Notes: generated from the sequence alone by a model not told the origin. Positions 32,563 to 42,912 are shown, counted from the first letter of the stretch. The stretch is 64,000 nucleotides of DNA from Candidatus Eisenbacteria bacterium (GCA_018831195.1 JAHJDP010000042.1:126292-190291); one strand, 5' to 3'. Translations and numbers: made by a program.

Positions 32563-34875
32563 ATGCATCCTAGAATTCTCGACAGGCTTTTCCGGCCTGC
32601 CGTCCATTCTGTCGTGCTGATTCCCGTCTTGTCTCTAATCCTCCTGCTGCCGGCATCGGCCCTTCCGGCCTATCAGGATGGCTCCCCGATGATGAATGAG
32701 GGACCGTTCGGCGGCCATGTCCAGGGGATGATCCCCACCGCCGCGGGATCTTGGGTACTCTGGACGGATGATGCCGGACCCTTCATACGTGATGAGGGTG
32801 GAGATTGGCGCTCCATTGCCGAGGGTCTTCCCATAACAAACGGCCGCGTACCGATTACCGCCATGGCGAGTTGTACGATACATCCAGAGATGCTTTTTGC
32901 GGCCCTACTCGATGGCTGGATTTTTAGGAGTACGAACAGCGGCATGAGCTGGGATCCCGCCGGTTGTATTCCCGGCGTCGGGGAGACGATCCGTCTGCTT
33001 GCCCCGCATCCCGGTGATCCAACCCGAATCTTCGCCCTCACGCGCAACCACCTGTACCGGTCTGATAATGGAGGCCGGGACTGGATGGAGCTGTTGCGTC
33101 CCGCCAACGCGTCGACCCAAAACCTGGGCGTGGATTGGTCCGTTCAGGTGGTCTCTATCTTGATTGATCCACTGCGACCGGGAACCGCCCTTGTCGTCAC
33201 GAGAGATCAGGGGACCTTCCGAACGGCTGATTGGGGACAACGCCTGCATTGGTTCAGGGATAATCTGCCGGGGCCGGTGGATGCCGCAACGCTGGATCCC
33301 ACCATCGGTACGATCGCTTATACCGTCAGCAGGGGGGATCTCTATCGTTCCGTGGATGCCGGGGAATCGTGGGAGTTTATCGGCTTCTCCGGCCGGGGCG
33401 CACTGGGCAGGATATTACAACTCCGGGTCGATCCCGGTTGGCCGTCCCGCCTGCTCGCCCTGGCGCCCGGAGCCGACAAACTCAAGATTTCCGAAGATGG
33501 CGGTTTCACTTGGCAGACCCGGCCTCTTCCGCAGGGGGAAACCGTCCGGACTTTGGTTCTTCATCCATTGGGCTGTGAAGAGGGACTCTTTCTCGGCACC
33601 GATCATGGGGTTTGGAAGAGCCGGGATGTGGGCCGTTCCTGGACCCGGTTTAATGAGGGTCTTCAAGATATCGCCATTCTTGACGTGGCTCCGGCCTCTG
33701 ACGGCTCCGGCAGAATTTGGGCGGCGACAGATTGTGGGCTGATGAGCTTCAACCCGCTCGCCGCCGGATGGGAGCCGATAGAACATTCTGCAATAGGTTT
33801 TCCTGTTGAGAACCTCTTGGCCTCGCCGTCCCCCTCATCTGAAATGTGGATTTTGGGCTCCCGGAATTTGGGTTTCATGACGGCGGACGGTCATATCCAA
33901 TCGACCCTCGAGCTGCCGCCCGATTTTAATATATCCGGCGCCGCCTGGTGGAAAGATTGTCTCTGGTATTGTGGGACATCCGGGGACAGCTTGTGGATGG
34001 CCACCTGGGAAGAAGGAATCTTCCGTCCCCGAACCGTCGCCTTTCATGAGGAAGTGAAGATCAATCCTTGGATCTGCTCCGATCCCTGTGATGAGGACCG
34101 CTTGATTCTGGGGACCGGATCCTTATACGAAGCACAATACGAAATACCAAATGAAACGCCGCACGAAACGATATGTGAAAAGCCCGGCGGCGGATTATCT
34201 TGGTCCCGCATCAATACGGCCGATGAATTTGACATCGTATGGGATGTGGCCTGGGTTCTGGATGAATGCCTGGATCTCCTCCTGGCCACCGACCGGGGTC
34301 TATTCCTCTTTCACAATAACTCCGAGATGACACTGGAGCGGGTTGGCCCCGGAGCTTCCACGGTTCAAAAGGTTGTTTGTGATCCGATTGAGCCGACGCG
34401 CTGGTTCATACAGGCCGATGGTACGGTCTACCTTACGGCCGACAGCGGGCGAAGCTGGAAGAATCTCGATATTCCCTGGATGGAAGTCTCCACTCTGGCG
34501 TGGGATGCCGTGGGTGAGTGTCTTGTCGTCGGACTTCAAGATAAAGGTGTCGGGCGAATTTTCTTCAAGGAGTCGTCAAACCCCGAGACGTCCATTGAGC
34601 CGATCACGATCTCGCCGAATCCATTCCGTGGGGAGACGCACCTTTCATTTAACATTCCTGTCGATATCCCGGATCTTGAACTAAGAATCTACTCTGTTTA
34701 TGGAGACTTGGTGCGGACCGTTCACCGGGAGGGTCCCTTCCCCGCCGGAGCGCTCTTCTCTTGGAACTGGGATGGAACCTCCGATGCAGGCCACTCCGTC
34801 GCCGCTGGTGTCTATATCTTTCGAACCGTCATCGGCGGACAGCCCTACGGAGGAAAGGCCCACTTTCTCCGCTGA
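32563..34875 (+). CDS. Secreted Asp-box (BNR/sortilin-like) propeller with C-terminal FlgD-like/sorting module
   Basis: 770 residues from MHPRILDRLF, the ATG that opens the signal peptide (about residues 1-38, ending PASA-L). Asp-box motifs S-x-N-x-G-x-SW are repeated: STNSGMSWD, SDNGGRDWM, SVDAGESWE, SEDGGFTWQ, SRDVGRSWT, TADSGRSWK. They mark a sialidase/Vps10-like propeller, but glycosidase active-site residues are not evident. The last ~85 residues (ISPNPFRGETHLSF...IYSVYGDLVRTV...GVYIFRTV...AHFLR) are the same type of module as in the LVIVD protein. A surface or secreted role is likely. Confidence 0.82.
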   Translation: MHPRILDRLFRPAVHSVVLIPVLSLILLLPASALPAYQDGSPMMNEGPFGGHVQGMIPTAAGSWVLWTDDAGPFIRDEGGDWRSIAEGLPITNGRVPITAMASCTIHPEMLFAALLDGWIFRSTNSGMSWDPAGCIPGVGETIRLLAPHPGDPTRIFALTRNHLYRSDNGGRDWMELLRPANASTQNLGVDWSVQVVSILIDPLRPGTALVVTRDQGTFRTADWGQRLHWFRDNLPGPVDAATLDPTIGTIAYTVSRGDLYRSVDAGESWEFIGFSGRGALGRILQLRVDPGWPSRLLALAPGADKLKISEDGGFTWQTRPLPQGETVRTLVLHPLGCEEGLFLGTDHGVWKSRDVGRSWTRFNEGLQDIAILDVAPASDGSGRIWAATDCGLMSFNPLAAGWEPIEHSAIGFPVENLLASPSPSSEMWILGSRNLGFMTADGHIQSTLELPPDFNISGAAWWKDCLWYCGTSGDSLWMATWEEGIFRPRTVAFHEEVKINPWICSDPCDEDRLILGTGSLYEAQYEIPNETPHETICEKPGGGLSWSRINTADEFDIVWDVAWVLDECLDLLLATDRGLFLFHNNSEMTLERVGPGASTVQKVVCDPIEPTRWFIQADGTVYLTADSGRSWKNLDIPWMEVSTLAWDAVGECLVVGLQDKGVGRIFFKESSNPETSIEPITISPNPFRGETHLSFNIPVDIPDLELRIYSVYGDLVRTVHREGPFPAGALFSWNWDGTSDAGHSVAAGVYIFRTVIGGQPYGGKAHFLR

Positions 34876-34979
34876 GCTCCGGGATACCGCCGGATTCTTC
34901 CGATCGTTCGCCCAGCAGCAGGAACCCAGGCGATCGGCCGGTGTTGAATATGGAGTTCGCTATCCCAGGAGATTTTGTA

Positions 34980-35417
34980 TTGAGCCCTCGTAGCCTACAG
35001 GTGCGGAAGAAGATCGCGCTGGATTCGATCGGATCGGGTATCCCAGGGCTGCTGCTTGCCGTGCTTTTTCTTGCTAACAGCGCCCTCGCTCCATTTTACC
35101 TGCATCACAGCGAAGATCATCAAAAGATCTCTGCCCGCTGTCCCGGCGAACAGGTGGCCGGACGCCATTCCGATCAATGTGAACATCTTGATACCCAATG
35201 TACCCTCAATTGTTGTAGTGCCCTGCTGCATCACTATTTTAATTCGATTTTGGGACCCTTGCCGGGTCCCAGTTCCTTCCTTGATGCCATCAGGACCGAG
35301 GGGTTTATAGGGGACTTGCCGAAGGTCCGTTCGACGCCGGTCGTCTATTCCGATAAGCATCTCAGCCCTAAAGACTCTCCCCTTGCCCTAAAATTGCGGG
35401 CCCCGCCTCACATTTGA
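34980..35417 (+). CDS. Small exported His/Cys-rich protein preceding a metal efflux operon
   Basis: 145 residues from a TTG with a perfect AGGAG 8 nt upstream; an ATG 10 codons earlier in frame lacks such a site. A hydrophobic signal/anchor (about residues 21-38) is followed by FYLHHSEDHQ, ARCPGEQVAGRHSDQCEH, and CTLNCCSALLHH, a cluster of His and Cys suited to metal binding. Its position before an outer-membrane factor/adaptor/RND set parallels the small periplasmic proteins encoded at the start of czc/cus-type operons. No close family recognised. Confidence 0.6.
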   Translation: MSPRSLQVRKKIALDSIGSGIPGLLLAVLFLANSALAPFYLHHSEDHQKISARCPGEQVAGRHSDQCEHLDTQCTLNCCSALLHHYFNSILGPLPGPSSFLDAIRTEGFIGDLPKVRSTPVVYSDKHLSPKDSPLALKLRAPPHI

Positions 35418-35573
35418 CGAACTGAGATCAATCTAGATCCCGGACGGCCCTCGGCCGTAAGGCCCATCCCATCATGCATAGCGTAAATATCCCTGCCTTG
35501 CATGCCTAAGGAGCGAGTGCCGGATCTATTTTCAAGTTTGACATTTATTCTGAAAATCGAGGCGGTATTCATA

Positions 35574-36947
35574 ATGGAAAAGCCGATTAATATCATCCCC
35601 GTTCTATTGGCTCTGTGCCTTGGCAGCGCAACTGGTTGGGCGGATTCCTCAAAGGAACCGGTTCCCCGAGCCTTGGGCCAACGTTTTTCGACATATACGG
35701 CGCCCGCAGATCCTCCACAAGGCCCTGACGCTCAGCCGGCGGGAGTAGAGCCAGAAGGCATTCTTACCCTGGAGACGGCGTTGGAGTTTGCATTATTGTA
35801 CAACCCAGAACTCACGGCCCGTGCTTGGGAGATTCGCGCCGCCGAAGCGCGCAAAGAACAGGTCGGGCTATGGTCCAACCCAGAAATTGGACTGGAAGTT
35901 GAGGGGTTCGACGGTAGCGGCGATCTTGCCGGAGTTGATGCGGCGGAACTGGGCATCCGGCTTGAACATAAGTTGGAAATTTCAGGGGCCCGATCAAAAC
36001 GGGAACATGTGGCTTCTTTAGAGAGGGACCTGGCCTTCTGGGATTTTGAAACCGCGCGGCTTGATCTCATCACCGGCGTGACACAGCGTTTCATGCAGAC
36101 CGTCGCGGCACAGAAACGGTTGTCACTGGCGGATGATATTCTTGGCTTGGATGAGGCAATCTTTGCAACCGTTCAAGAGCGGGTCGATGCCGGAAAAGAT
36201 CCACCTGTTGAGAGCGCCAAGGCCCATGTCACTCTCTCCACGGCACGGATAAATCGGATGGGGGCGGAGCGGGACCTTGAAATTGCACAACAAATACTTG
36301 CCGAGTCCTGGGGAGGTCTATCACCCCGTTTTGAAAAGGTGGCCGGCGAATTCGAAACGGTGACGGAACCACCGCCTTTTGATGAGCTGGTGGCTCTCCT
36401 GGAACAGAACCTTGAGTTTTCCCGGTGGACTACGGAGACAGGGCGTTACAGAGCGATGGTGGATCTTGAGTCTCGAAACGGGATTCCTGCTCCTTCCATA
36501 TTCGGTGGATATAAACATTTTCAGGCGAATGACGAGCATGCATACCTCTTTGGTATCTCCATTCCATTGCCGCTTTTCGATCGTAATCAGGGGGCGGTGC
36601 GTGAGGCAAAGTATAACTTGGCGCAAGCCGGAGTTAGACGCCGGATGGTAGAAACTAAAATCAGGGCGGAGCTGACAACCGCCTATCAAGGGCTCTTCTG
36701 GGCATATTCGACTGTAGGAATTTTGGAGAGCGAAATCCTTCCCAGTGCGCAGGACGCCTTCGATACCGCTCTTGGTGGGTATCGAAACGGAAAGTTTCAA
36801 TATCTGATCGTTCTGGATGCCCAGCGCACGTTGTTCGAGGCGAGGGGCAGCTATATTAACGCACTCGAAGCCTATCACAATTCCCGCGCCGGACTTGAGC
36901 GACTCATCGGGGTCGAACTCGGCTCAGTGGCCGGCATGGTGGAATAA
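35574..36947 (+). CDS. TolC-family outer-membrane channel of heavy-metal efflux
   Basis: 457 residues from MEKPINIIPVLLALCLG, a signal peptide preceded by GAGGCGG. The two-fold OEP repeat is visible: LETALEFALLYNPELTARAWEIRAAEARKEQVGLWSNPEIGLEVEG in the first half and an IPLPLFDRNQGAVREAKYNL stretch in the second. This is the CzcC/CusC-type outer-membrane factor that joins an RND pump and adaptor, both encoded directly downstream. Located in the outer membrane as a trimer. Confidence 0.92.
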   Translation: MEKPINIIPVLLALCLGSATGWADSSKEPVPRALGQRFSTYTAPADPPQGPDAQPAGVEPEGILTLETALEFALLYNPELTARAWEIRAAEARKEQVGLWSNPEIGLEVEGFDGSGDLAGVDAAELGIRLEHKLEISGARSKREHVASLERDLAFWDFETARLDLITGVTQRFMQTVAAQKRLSLADDILGLDEAIFATVQERVDAGKDPPVESAKAHVTLSTARINRMGAERDLEIAQQILAESWGGLSPRFEKVAGEFETVTEPPPFDELVALLEQNLEFSRWTTETGRYRAMVDLESRNGIPAPSIFGGYKHFQANDEHAYLFGISIPLPLFDRNQGAVREAKYNLAQAGVRRRMVETKIRAELTTAYQGLFWAYSTVGILESEILPSAQDAFDTALGGYRNGKFQYLIVLDAQRTLFEARGSYINALEAYHNSRAGLERLIGVELGSVAGMVE

Positions 36948-36960
36948 TTGAGATGAGGAG

Positions 36961-38166
36961 ATGATGATGCGAAAAATGAACCTATTCTGTAGGGGATGGA
37001 TTGGCCTCTTCCTGTTGGGATTGATCGCCCTGCACGCCGGATATGGCCAGAATGTTAAATCAGTTTATGCGCAGGATCATGAACACGAGGGCGAGTTTGA
37101 GGAGGGGCTGCGTCTAACACCGGAGCAGCGCCGTCACTATGGAATCGTCATCAAAGAAGCGGGACCCGGCCGTCTCAGCAGTGAATTGAGCATGCCGGGC
37201 GAGGTTGTTTTCAATGAGGACAAAGTTGTACATATTGTCCCCAGGGTTTCCGGAATTGTGAGGAAAGTGAATAAAAGTGTCGGTGATTCGGTGTCCGCCG
37301 GAGAGATCATGGCGGTGATTGATAGCCGGGAACTGGCTGATACAAAGGCTGAATACCTGGCCGCTATAGCAAGAGAGACCCTGGCCGTCTCCCAGTTCAA
37401 CCGAGAAAAGACACTCTACGATAAGAAGGTGTCATCTGAACAGGATTTTCTCGATGCACAGGAAGCTCTTGCCAATGCGAGTATTGAACTGCGGGCCGCA
37501 AAACAGAAGTTGCTGGCGCTCGGGTGTACTGATGATGATCTCACCGATCTATGTGTGGAGCAGGAGGCGACGATCACACGCTATGAAATCAAAGCGCCCT
37601 TTGATGGGATCGTAACAGCAAAACACGTTTCTATTGGGGAAAGCATAGACAGTGATGCTGAGATATTCACCGTCGCCGACTTGAGCAGTGTATGGGTTAA
37701 CCTCACTGTCTATATGAAAGATTTGGCATTTGTTCATAAGGGTCAGAGTGTGAATCTGAAGTCTGATCATGGCGGAGTCCAGATTCAAGGAATGCTGAAC
37801 ATGATCACCCCCTTCGTCGATGAGGCGACGAGATCGGCGACGGCGCGTATCATTGTCGATAATGCCGATGGGCATTGGCGTCCCGGAACGTTTGTCAACG
37901 GATTTGTCCGGCTGGATGAAAAAGAGGTGCCGCTTGTTGTGCCTCTGAAAGCCATACAGGTGATAGAAGGAAGGAATGTTGTCTTTATCGAACATGAAGG
38001 CGCATTTGAGATGGTTCCTGTGCAATTGGGACAATCTGATCGGGAACATGTAGAGATTGTAGCGGGTCTTCAAGCCGGCGACGCATATGTCGCCGAAGGA
38101 GCCTTCGGCCTCAAAGCAACGGTCGTAACCAGCAACCTTGATACTCATGCGGGGCATGGGCATTAG
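36961..38166 (+). CDS. cusB: RND periplasmic adaptor (CusB/CzcB-like)
   Basis: 401 residues. Signal peptide (1-30), then a His/acid-rich stretch DHEHEGEFEEG. Lipoyl-like halves (IVPRVSGIVRKVNKSVGDSVSAGEIMAVI and IKAPFDGIVTAKHVSIGESI) flank a helical hairpin; a beta-barrel domain follows (VYMKDLAFVHKGQSVNL), and it ends in THAGHGH. The His-rich ends suggest metal contact. It lies 13 nt after the channel gene and 15 nt before the pump. It would link pump and channel and may hand over metal. Confidence 0.92.
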   Translation: MMMRKMNLFCRGWIGLFLLGLIALHAGYGQNVKSVYAQDHEHEGEFEEGLRLTPEQRRHYGIVIKEAGPGRLSSELSMPGEVVFNEDKVVHIVPRVSGIVRKVNKSVGDSVSAGEIMAVIDSRELADTKAEYLAAIARETLAVSQFNREKTLYDKKVSSEQDFLDAQEALANASIELRAAKQKLLALGCTDDDLTDLCVEQEATITRYEIKAPFDGIVTAKHVSIGESIDSDAEIFTVADLSSVWVNLTVYMKDLAFVHKGQSVNLKSDHGGVQIQGMLNMITPFVDEATRSATARIIVDNADGHWRPGTFVNGFVRLDEKEVPLVVPLKAIQVIEGRNVVFIEHEGAFEMVPVQLGQSDREHVEIVAGLQAGDAYVAEGAFGLKATVVTSNLDTHAGHGH

Positions 38167-38181
38167 AGGAAGGACAGCGCC

Positions 38182-41100
38182 ATGCTCAACAAGCTCATTG
38201 AATCTTCTTTAAAATTTCCCGGCCTGGTGGTGATTATCTTGATTGCCATCATTGGATTGGGATTGTTTCAGGTCAATCGAATGGCTGTGGATGCCTTTCC
38301 GGATATCTCGCCGATCATGGTGCCCGTATTCGCTGAGGGGCATGGGATGGCTCCGGAGGAAATTGAACGTCTGATTTCTTATCCCATCGAATCAGCAATG
38401 AATGGATTGCCGGGTGTGAAATTGATAAAATCCACCTCGGCTTTTGGAATGGCGGTTATCTACATTTATTTCGAGGATGATTTTGATATCTATTTTGCCC
38501 GGCAACTCGTGGCTGAACGCTTATCCGGCGTTATGGCGGAATTGCCTGAGATGGATGAGCAACCGGCCTTGGGCCCGATTTCAACGGGATTGGGGCAGAT
38601 TTTCCTCTATTACTTGACGATTAAGGATTCTTTTGATACAGGCGGCAAAGATCCTAATACCTATTTGAGAGAGCTCAACGACTGGGTTGTGAAATTCCAG
38701 CTTCAGACGGTGCCGGGTGTAACAGAGATACTATCGATCGGCGGACATGTTCTTCAATTTCAAATCCGGATTAATCCCGCTGCATTGTGGAAGTACAAGT
38801 TGACATTGGAAGATCTTGTCGAAGCGGTAAACAAGAACAATAGAAATGTGGGCGGGCAGTTTATTGTTTTGGGATCGGAAGAGTACCTGGTGCGTGGGAT
38901 TGGTCTTGTGGAGAGCCTCGAAGATATCAGAACCATCGCTGTAAAGGAGGAGGATGGCAGGCCCGTCTATTTGGCGGATGTCGCCGAGGTCGAGTATGGA
39001 AATGAAATCCGCAGAGGTGTTGTCAGCCACAATGGCGAGCGGGAAGTTGTCTCGGGGATGGTTCTCAAACTGTATGGAGAGAATACATCTGATGTTATTG
39101 AACGACTCTACGCCAAGATTGGCGAAGTCAGGAAGTCACTGCCCTCCGGGGTGGAATTGGTCCCATACTATGAACAGGCTGAACTTGTACAAAATGCGAC
39201 GGGCACTGTCAAGAAAGCCCTTCTGCAAGGCGGATTTCTGGTTATTCTTACACTCCTGCTATTCCTTGGCAATTGGAGAACCGCGTTCATCGTCGGGTTA
39301 TCGCTGCCGTTATGCGCCCTTGTGGCGATCTTGTGCATGGGGATCAAAGGGATCTCTGCAAATTTGATGTCTCTTGGAGGCATCGCCATAGCCGTGGGCA
39401 TGCTCGGGGACGGCGCCATCGTTATGGTTGAGAATATATTCCGCCATCTTGGTGAAAAAAACGCCGGCGAAGAAAACGGCCATGGCGAGGCCAGAATCGG
39501 AATCATACTCAATGCGGCAAAGGAAGTCAGTCATCCCATTGTCTTCTCAATTGCAATTATCATCATTGTCTTTCTGCCGGTTTTTACCCTTGAAGGTGTG
39601 GAGGGGAAGATGTTTTCTCCGATGGCCTTCACGATCGCATTTGCCCTCATTGGATCAATCCTTGTCGCATTGGTGGCCGCGCCTGTACTATCGTTTTTCC
39701 TTTTAAGGCAGGGCAAGCAAAAAGAATTAGTATTAATGCGCGGCCTGCGGGCGCTGTATCGCCCCCTCCTTGAGAAGGCCTTGCGAAAGAAACGATGGGT
39801 CATGCTGACGGCTTGCGGTGGACTCTTACTGAGCCTTGCCGCCATTCCCTTCCTCGGATCAGAGTTTATCCCAACTTTGGAAGAAGGATCGATTCTTATT
39901 GGTGTCACCATGGCGCCATCGATCTCTCTGGAGGAAGGCACGGCACTGATCATGAAAATGGAACGCGTGATCCTGCAATTTGAGGAGGTGGAAGAAACGG
40001 TATCCAGGGTCGGCCGGCCGGAAGCCGGGAGCCATCCTCATCCTGTGAACTATGCAGAAATTCATGTTGAATTGAAGCCGCTGAAAGATTGGAAGGACCA
40101 CGGCAACAAAAGGGAATTGATAGATAAGTTAAGCTCCAAGTTGAAGCTGTTTCCAGGCGTGCAGTTAAACTTCACTCAACCGATACAAAATGCGTTTGAT
40201 GAATTGCTGTCCGGAATTAAAGCTCAGCTGGCGATAAAACTCTATGGTGAAGACTTGGGTGTGCTGCGCCGGAAGGCGGAAGAAATCCGTGTGGCGATAG
40301 ATAATATCCCGGGCTTGACGGATCTTTCTACGGAGCAGAGTTTCGGGCAACCGCAGATACAGATTATTGCGGATCGAGCGGCCTGTGCCCGTTATGGGGT
40401 CACCGTTAGCGAGATTCTCGAAATGGTCGAGCTGGCGGTTGGCGGCGAGGTGATCGACCACATCTATCTCAATACCCGCCGTTTTGGCATACATATGCGA
40501 TTCCAGGAAGCTTATCGCTCCGATACTGAAGCCATCCGGAATATTCTCGTCTCGACAAAGAAAGGTGGGAGGCTGCCACTGTCACAAGTGGCGCAGGTGG
40601 AATCAGTTGTGGGGCCACTTCAGATTAACCGTGAAATGAATCAACGCCGGTGGATTGTGCAGGGGAATATCCGTGGGCGTGACCTGGGCGGCGTCGTCGC
40701 CGATATCCGGGAGAGAATATCGGAAAAGGTCGATTTGCCACCTGGATATTCGATTGAATTTGGAGGGCAATTTGAAAACCAACAGAGGGCGATGAAGCGA
40801 CTATCCATCATTGTTCCCACGGTCATCGTGCTGGTGTTCATGATGCTGTGGATATCTTTTAGATCTATCCGCTATGCACTCATCATTATTGTCAATGTTC
40901 CATTGTCGCTTATCGGAGGCATCATTGGATTGCTTGTGATGCGCGAATACCTTTCAGTTCCCGCCTCGATCGGATTTATTGCGCTGTTCGGAATCGCTGT
41001 GCAGAACTGCATGGTGTTGGTGACCACATTCAATGATCTTCGCGGCAGGGGCCAGTCACTACATGATTCTGTAGTGAATGGTGGATTGCTTCGATTGCGG

Positions 41101-41283
41101 CCGGTGCTTATGACGGCCCTCACAACCGTGCTCGGTCTGATGCCGCTGCTGCTGGCACAGGGGATAGGCGCTGATGTTCAACGGCCGCTGGCGGCGGTCG
41201 TCGTTTTTGGACTGACAACATCAACCCTCTTAACACTCTTTGTTATACCGGCGACGTATAGTTGGATCGAGAACCGGAGATAG
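38182..41283 (+). CDS. cusA: Heavy-metal efflux RND pump (CusA/CzcA family)
   Basis: 1033 residues, twelve membrane segments, two large periplasmic loops. HME-type features: AVDAFPDISPIMVPV and GMAPEEIERLISYPIESAMNGLPGV at the start, and the TM4 motif AIAVGMLGDGAIVMVEN near residue 400, with the proton-relay Asp. Having AVG rather than DFG in that motif is closer to the CusA/SilA type (Cu/Ag) than to CzcA (Co/Zn/Cd), but it has DGA rather than DAA, so the metal is left open. Antiport with protons across the inner membrane. A strong terminator follows. Confidence 0.92.
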   Translation: MLNKLIESSLKFPGLVVIILIAIIGLGLFQVNRMAVDAFPDISPIMVPVFAEGHGMAPEEIERLISYPIESAMNGLPGVKLIKSTSAFGMAVIYIYFEDDFDIYFARQLVAERLSGVMAELPEMDEQPALGPISTGLGQIFLYYLTIKDSFDTGGKDPNTYLRELNDWVVKFQLQTVPGVTEILSIGGHVLQFQIRINPAALWKYKLTLEDLVEAVNKNNRNVGGQFIVLGSEEYLVRGIGLVESLEDIRTIAVKEEDGRPVYLADVAEVEYGNEIRRGVVSHNGEREVVSGMVLKLYGENTSDVIERLYAKIGEVRKSLPSGVELVPYYEQAELVQNATGTVKKALLQGGFLVILTLLLFLGNWRTAFIVGLSLPLCALVAILCMGIKGISANLMSLGGIAIAVGMLGDGAIVMVENIFRHLGEKNAGEENGHGEARIGIILNAAKEVSHPIVFSIAIIIIVFLPVFTLEGVEGKMFSPMAFTIAFALIGSILVALVAAPVLSFFLLRQGKQKELVLMRGLRALYRPLLEKALRKKRWVMLTACGGLLLSLAAIPFLGSEFIPTLEEGSILIGVTMAPSISLEEGTALIMKMERVILQFEEVEETVSRVGRPEAGSHPHPVNYAEIHVELKPLKDWKDHGNKRELIDKLSSKLKLFPGVQLNFTQPIQNAFDELLSGIKAQLAIKLYGEDLGVLRRKAEEIRVAIDNIPGLTDLSTEQSFGQPQIQIIADRAACARYGVTVSEILEMVELAVGGEVIDHIYLNTRRFGIHMRFQEAYRSDTEAIRNILVSTKKGGRLPLSQVAQVESVVGPLQINREMNQRRWIVQGNIRGRDLGGVVADIRERISEKVDLPPGYSIEFGGQFENQQRAMKRLSIIVPTVIVLVFMMLWISFRSIRYALIIIVNVPLSLIGGIIGLLVMREYLSVPASIGFIALFGIAVQNCMVLVTTFNDLRGRGQSLHDSVVNGGLLRLRPVLMTALTTVLGLMPLLLAQGIGADVQRPLAAVVVFGLTTSTLLTLFVIPATYSWIENRR

Positions 41284-41340
41284 GGTTGAGAGTCTCCCCG
41301 CACGGGCGACGATGGGGGTGATACTAGGGCCGCACAGGAA

Positions 41341-41368
41341 GGGGTGTCGAGTTCTCGACACCCCTTTT
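41341..41368 (+). terminator. Strong rho-independent terminator after the efflux operon
   Basis: Perfect 11-bp stem GGGGTGTCGAG / CTCGACACCCC with a TT loop, then TTTT (41365-41368). Nothing else is apparent in the ~310 nt between the pump gene and the MFS gene. Confidence 0.92.
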
Positions 41369-41593
41369 GCGGGAATAACAATGATCTTGCCGATTGGATT
41401 TGAAATTCCGTTGTGAGACAAGAGGTTATGTGGATTTCGCCTCGAGACGATCTGTGGCATGGACCCTGCACTATTCATGGGTGGGGCGTCACCCCGTCGA
41501 CAGAGGGGAGGCGGTGGACGGTTGGGAAGCCCGGGTGAGGAATCCTTCAGAATCCCCAGAAAGTTAGGAAGACATCCGGACTTGGTGGCGCCC

Positions 41594-42787
41594 CTACCCC
41601 TTATCCGGCAGCAGCGGCCGGACCGGAACGCGGATGCGGAGACAGACGAAGAAACCGGCGAGGGCGATCGCGCCGGCCAAGAGAAAGACCCAACGGAATC
41701 CCCAGGTTTCCCAGATATAACCCGAGAGAATCGGAAGGCTCATCGCAACGGCATGGTCGATGGTGATGCCCAAACTGACCGAAGATGTGATATCCGCCGG
41801 ATCACGGATGATCTTTTTGAGATAAGTGATCCGGGCCGCCCGTAATCCGAAAAGAACCAGATCCAATATATAGGCGCCATAGAGCCACCAGAGATCATAA
41901 GGGGCCGGTAACAGGTCCGAGATGAAGGCATAACTCAAGCAGATCGCCAGGAGCATGATCTCGTCGACCGCCAGGACGATTCGCTCTCCCAGCCAATCGA
42001 TGACATCGCCCAGCAGCGGCCGCATCACCACTCCCAGTGTCGAGGCGATGAAATAGAGGAGCGCTATCGTTGAGACGGGGACATTGTGAATGGAGACAAG
42101 CACCCATGTTCCAAAGGCCAGGAAAATCTGTTTGCGCACACCAAAAAGGGCGCTGATCGCGTAAAAAAGACGGTACTCCTTGCGGAATACAATCTTTCGA
42201 GAGGGTGGATCATCCCGCCCGATGCGGAGCTTTAAATAGAAGTATCCGGAAGAGAGCGCCATCACGGCGCTGAGGAGGTAGAAAAGGGTGAAATCATCGC
42301 CACGGAACCGCGCGAGTAAAAAGATGATCCCCACACCGATAATGGTGCCGAGGTTCCGCGCCCCGCCCAACTGGCCGAGCCGACGGCCTTCACCACCGTC
42401 CCGCGCCAGCTTGAGACCCATTGGACCATCGACGGCAAAGAGGATATGGTCACCCATCGACCAGATGATGACCCATAGGATTACGGTGATCCGTCCGGGT
42501 GAGAGATAACCCAAACCCAGCGCGCCGACGGCGGAGAGGATCATCGCCACACCAGCCATCTGACTTTCTCGCAACCGCAACAAGAGGAGTCCGGCCACAA
42601 AAATAAGCAAGAAGCCGGGAAATTCCCGGGGGAGCTCCAACCAGCCCCGGGCCTCTGCCCCAAATCCGTGAACCTCTGCGAGATAGTTGTTTAAGGTCGC
42701 CATGAAGATACCGCTGGCGGCGCCAAAAAAAAGAGAGGCCATCAGGATATGGAGAAGATCGGGGCGGTTCCGAAGTCGATGAATCAT
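41594..42787 (-). CDS. MFS transporter
   Basis: 397 residues with about twelve hydrophobic segments split into two halves around a cytoplasmic loop (LRIGRDDPPSRKIVFRKEYR). The N-terminal FFGAASGIFMATLNNYLAEVHGFGAEARGWLELPREFPGF and RLGQLGGARNLGTIIG are in the pattern of major facilitator proteins. The substrate cannot be assigned; no neighbouring gene suggests one. The ribosome-binding site is weak. Monocistronic and convergent with the metal efflux operon terminator. Confidence 0.75.
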   Translation of the reverse strand: MIHRLRNRPDLLHILMASLFFGAASGIFMATLNNYLAEVHGFGAEARGWLELPREFPGFLLIFVAGLLLLRLRESQMAGVAMILSAVGALGLGYLSPGRITVILWVIIWSMGDHILFAVDGPMGLKLARDGGEGRRLGQLGGARNLGTIIGVGIIFLLARFRGDDFTLFYLLSAVMALSSGYFYLKLRIGRDDPPSRKIVFRKEYRLFYAISALFGVRKQIFLAFGTWVLVSIHNVPVSTIALLYFIASTLGVVMRPLLGDVIDWLGERIVLAVDEIMLLAICLSYAFISDLLPAPYDLWWLYGAYILDLVLFGLRAARITYLKKIIRDPADITSSVSLGITIDHAVAMSLPILSGYIWETWGFRWVFLLAGAIALAGFFVCLRIRVPVRPLLPDKG

Positions 42788-42912
42788 TTCCAGACAATAG
42801 GCAAGAGTCCGCTACCCCCGCAAGAGGGTCCCTGCACATCGCATCTCCCAAAGTGATAGGATCAGGTGCAATTGACGTCTCCCCGCTTTCTATCTACTCT
42901 TGAAATTCTGAA

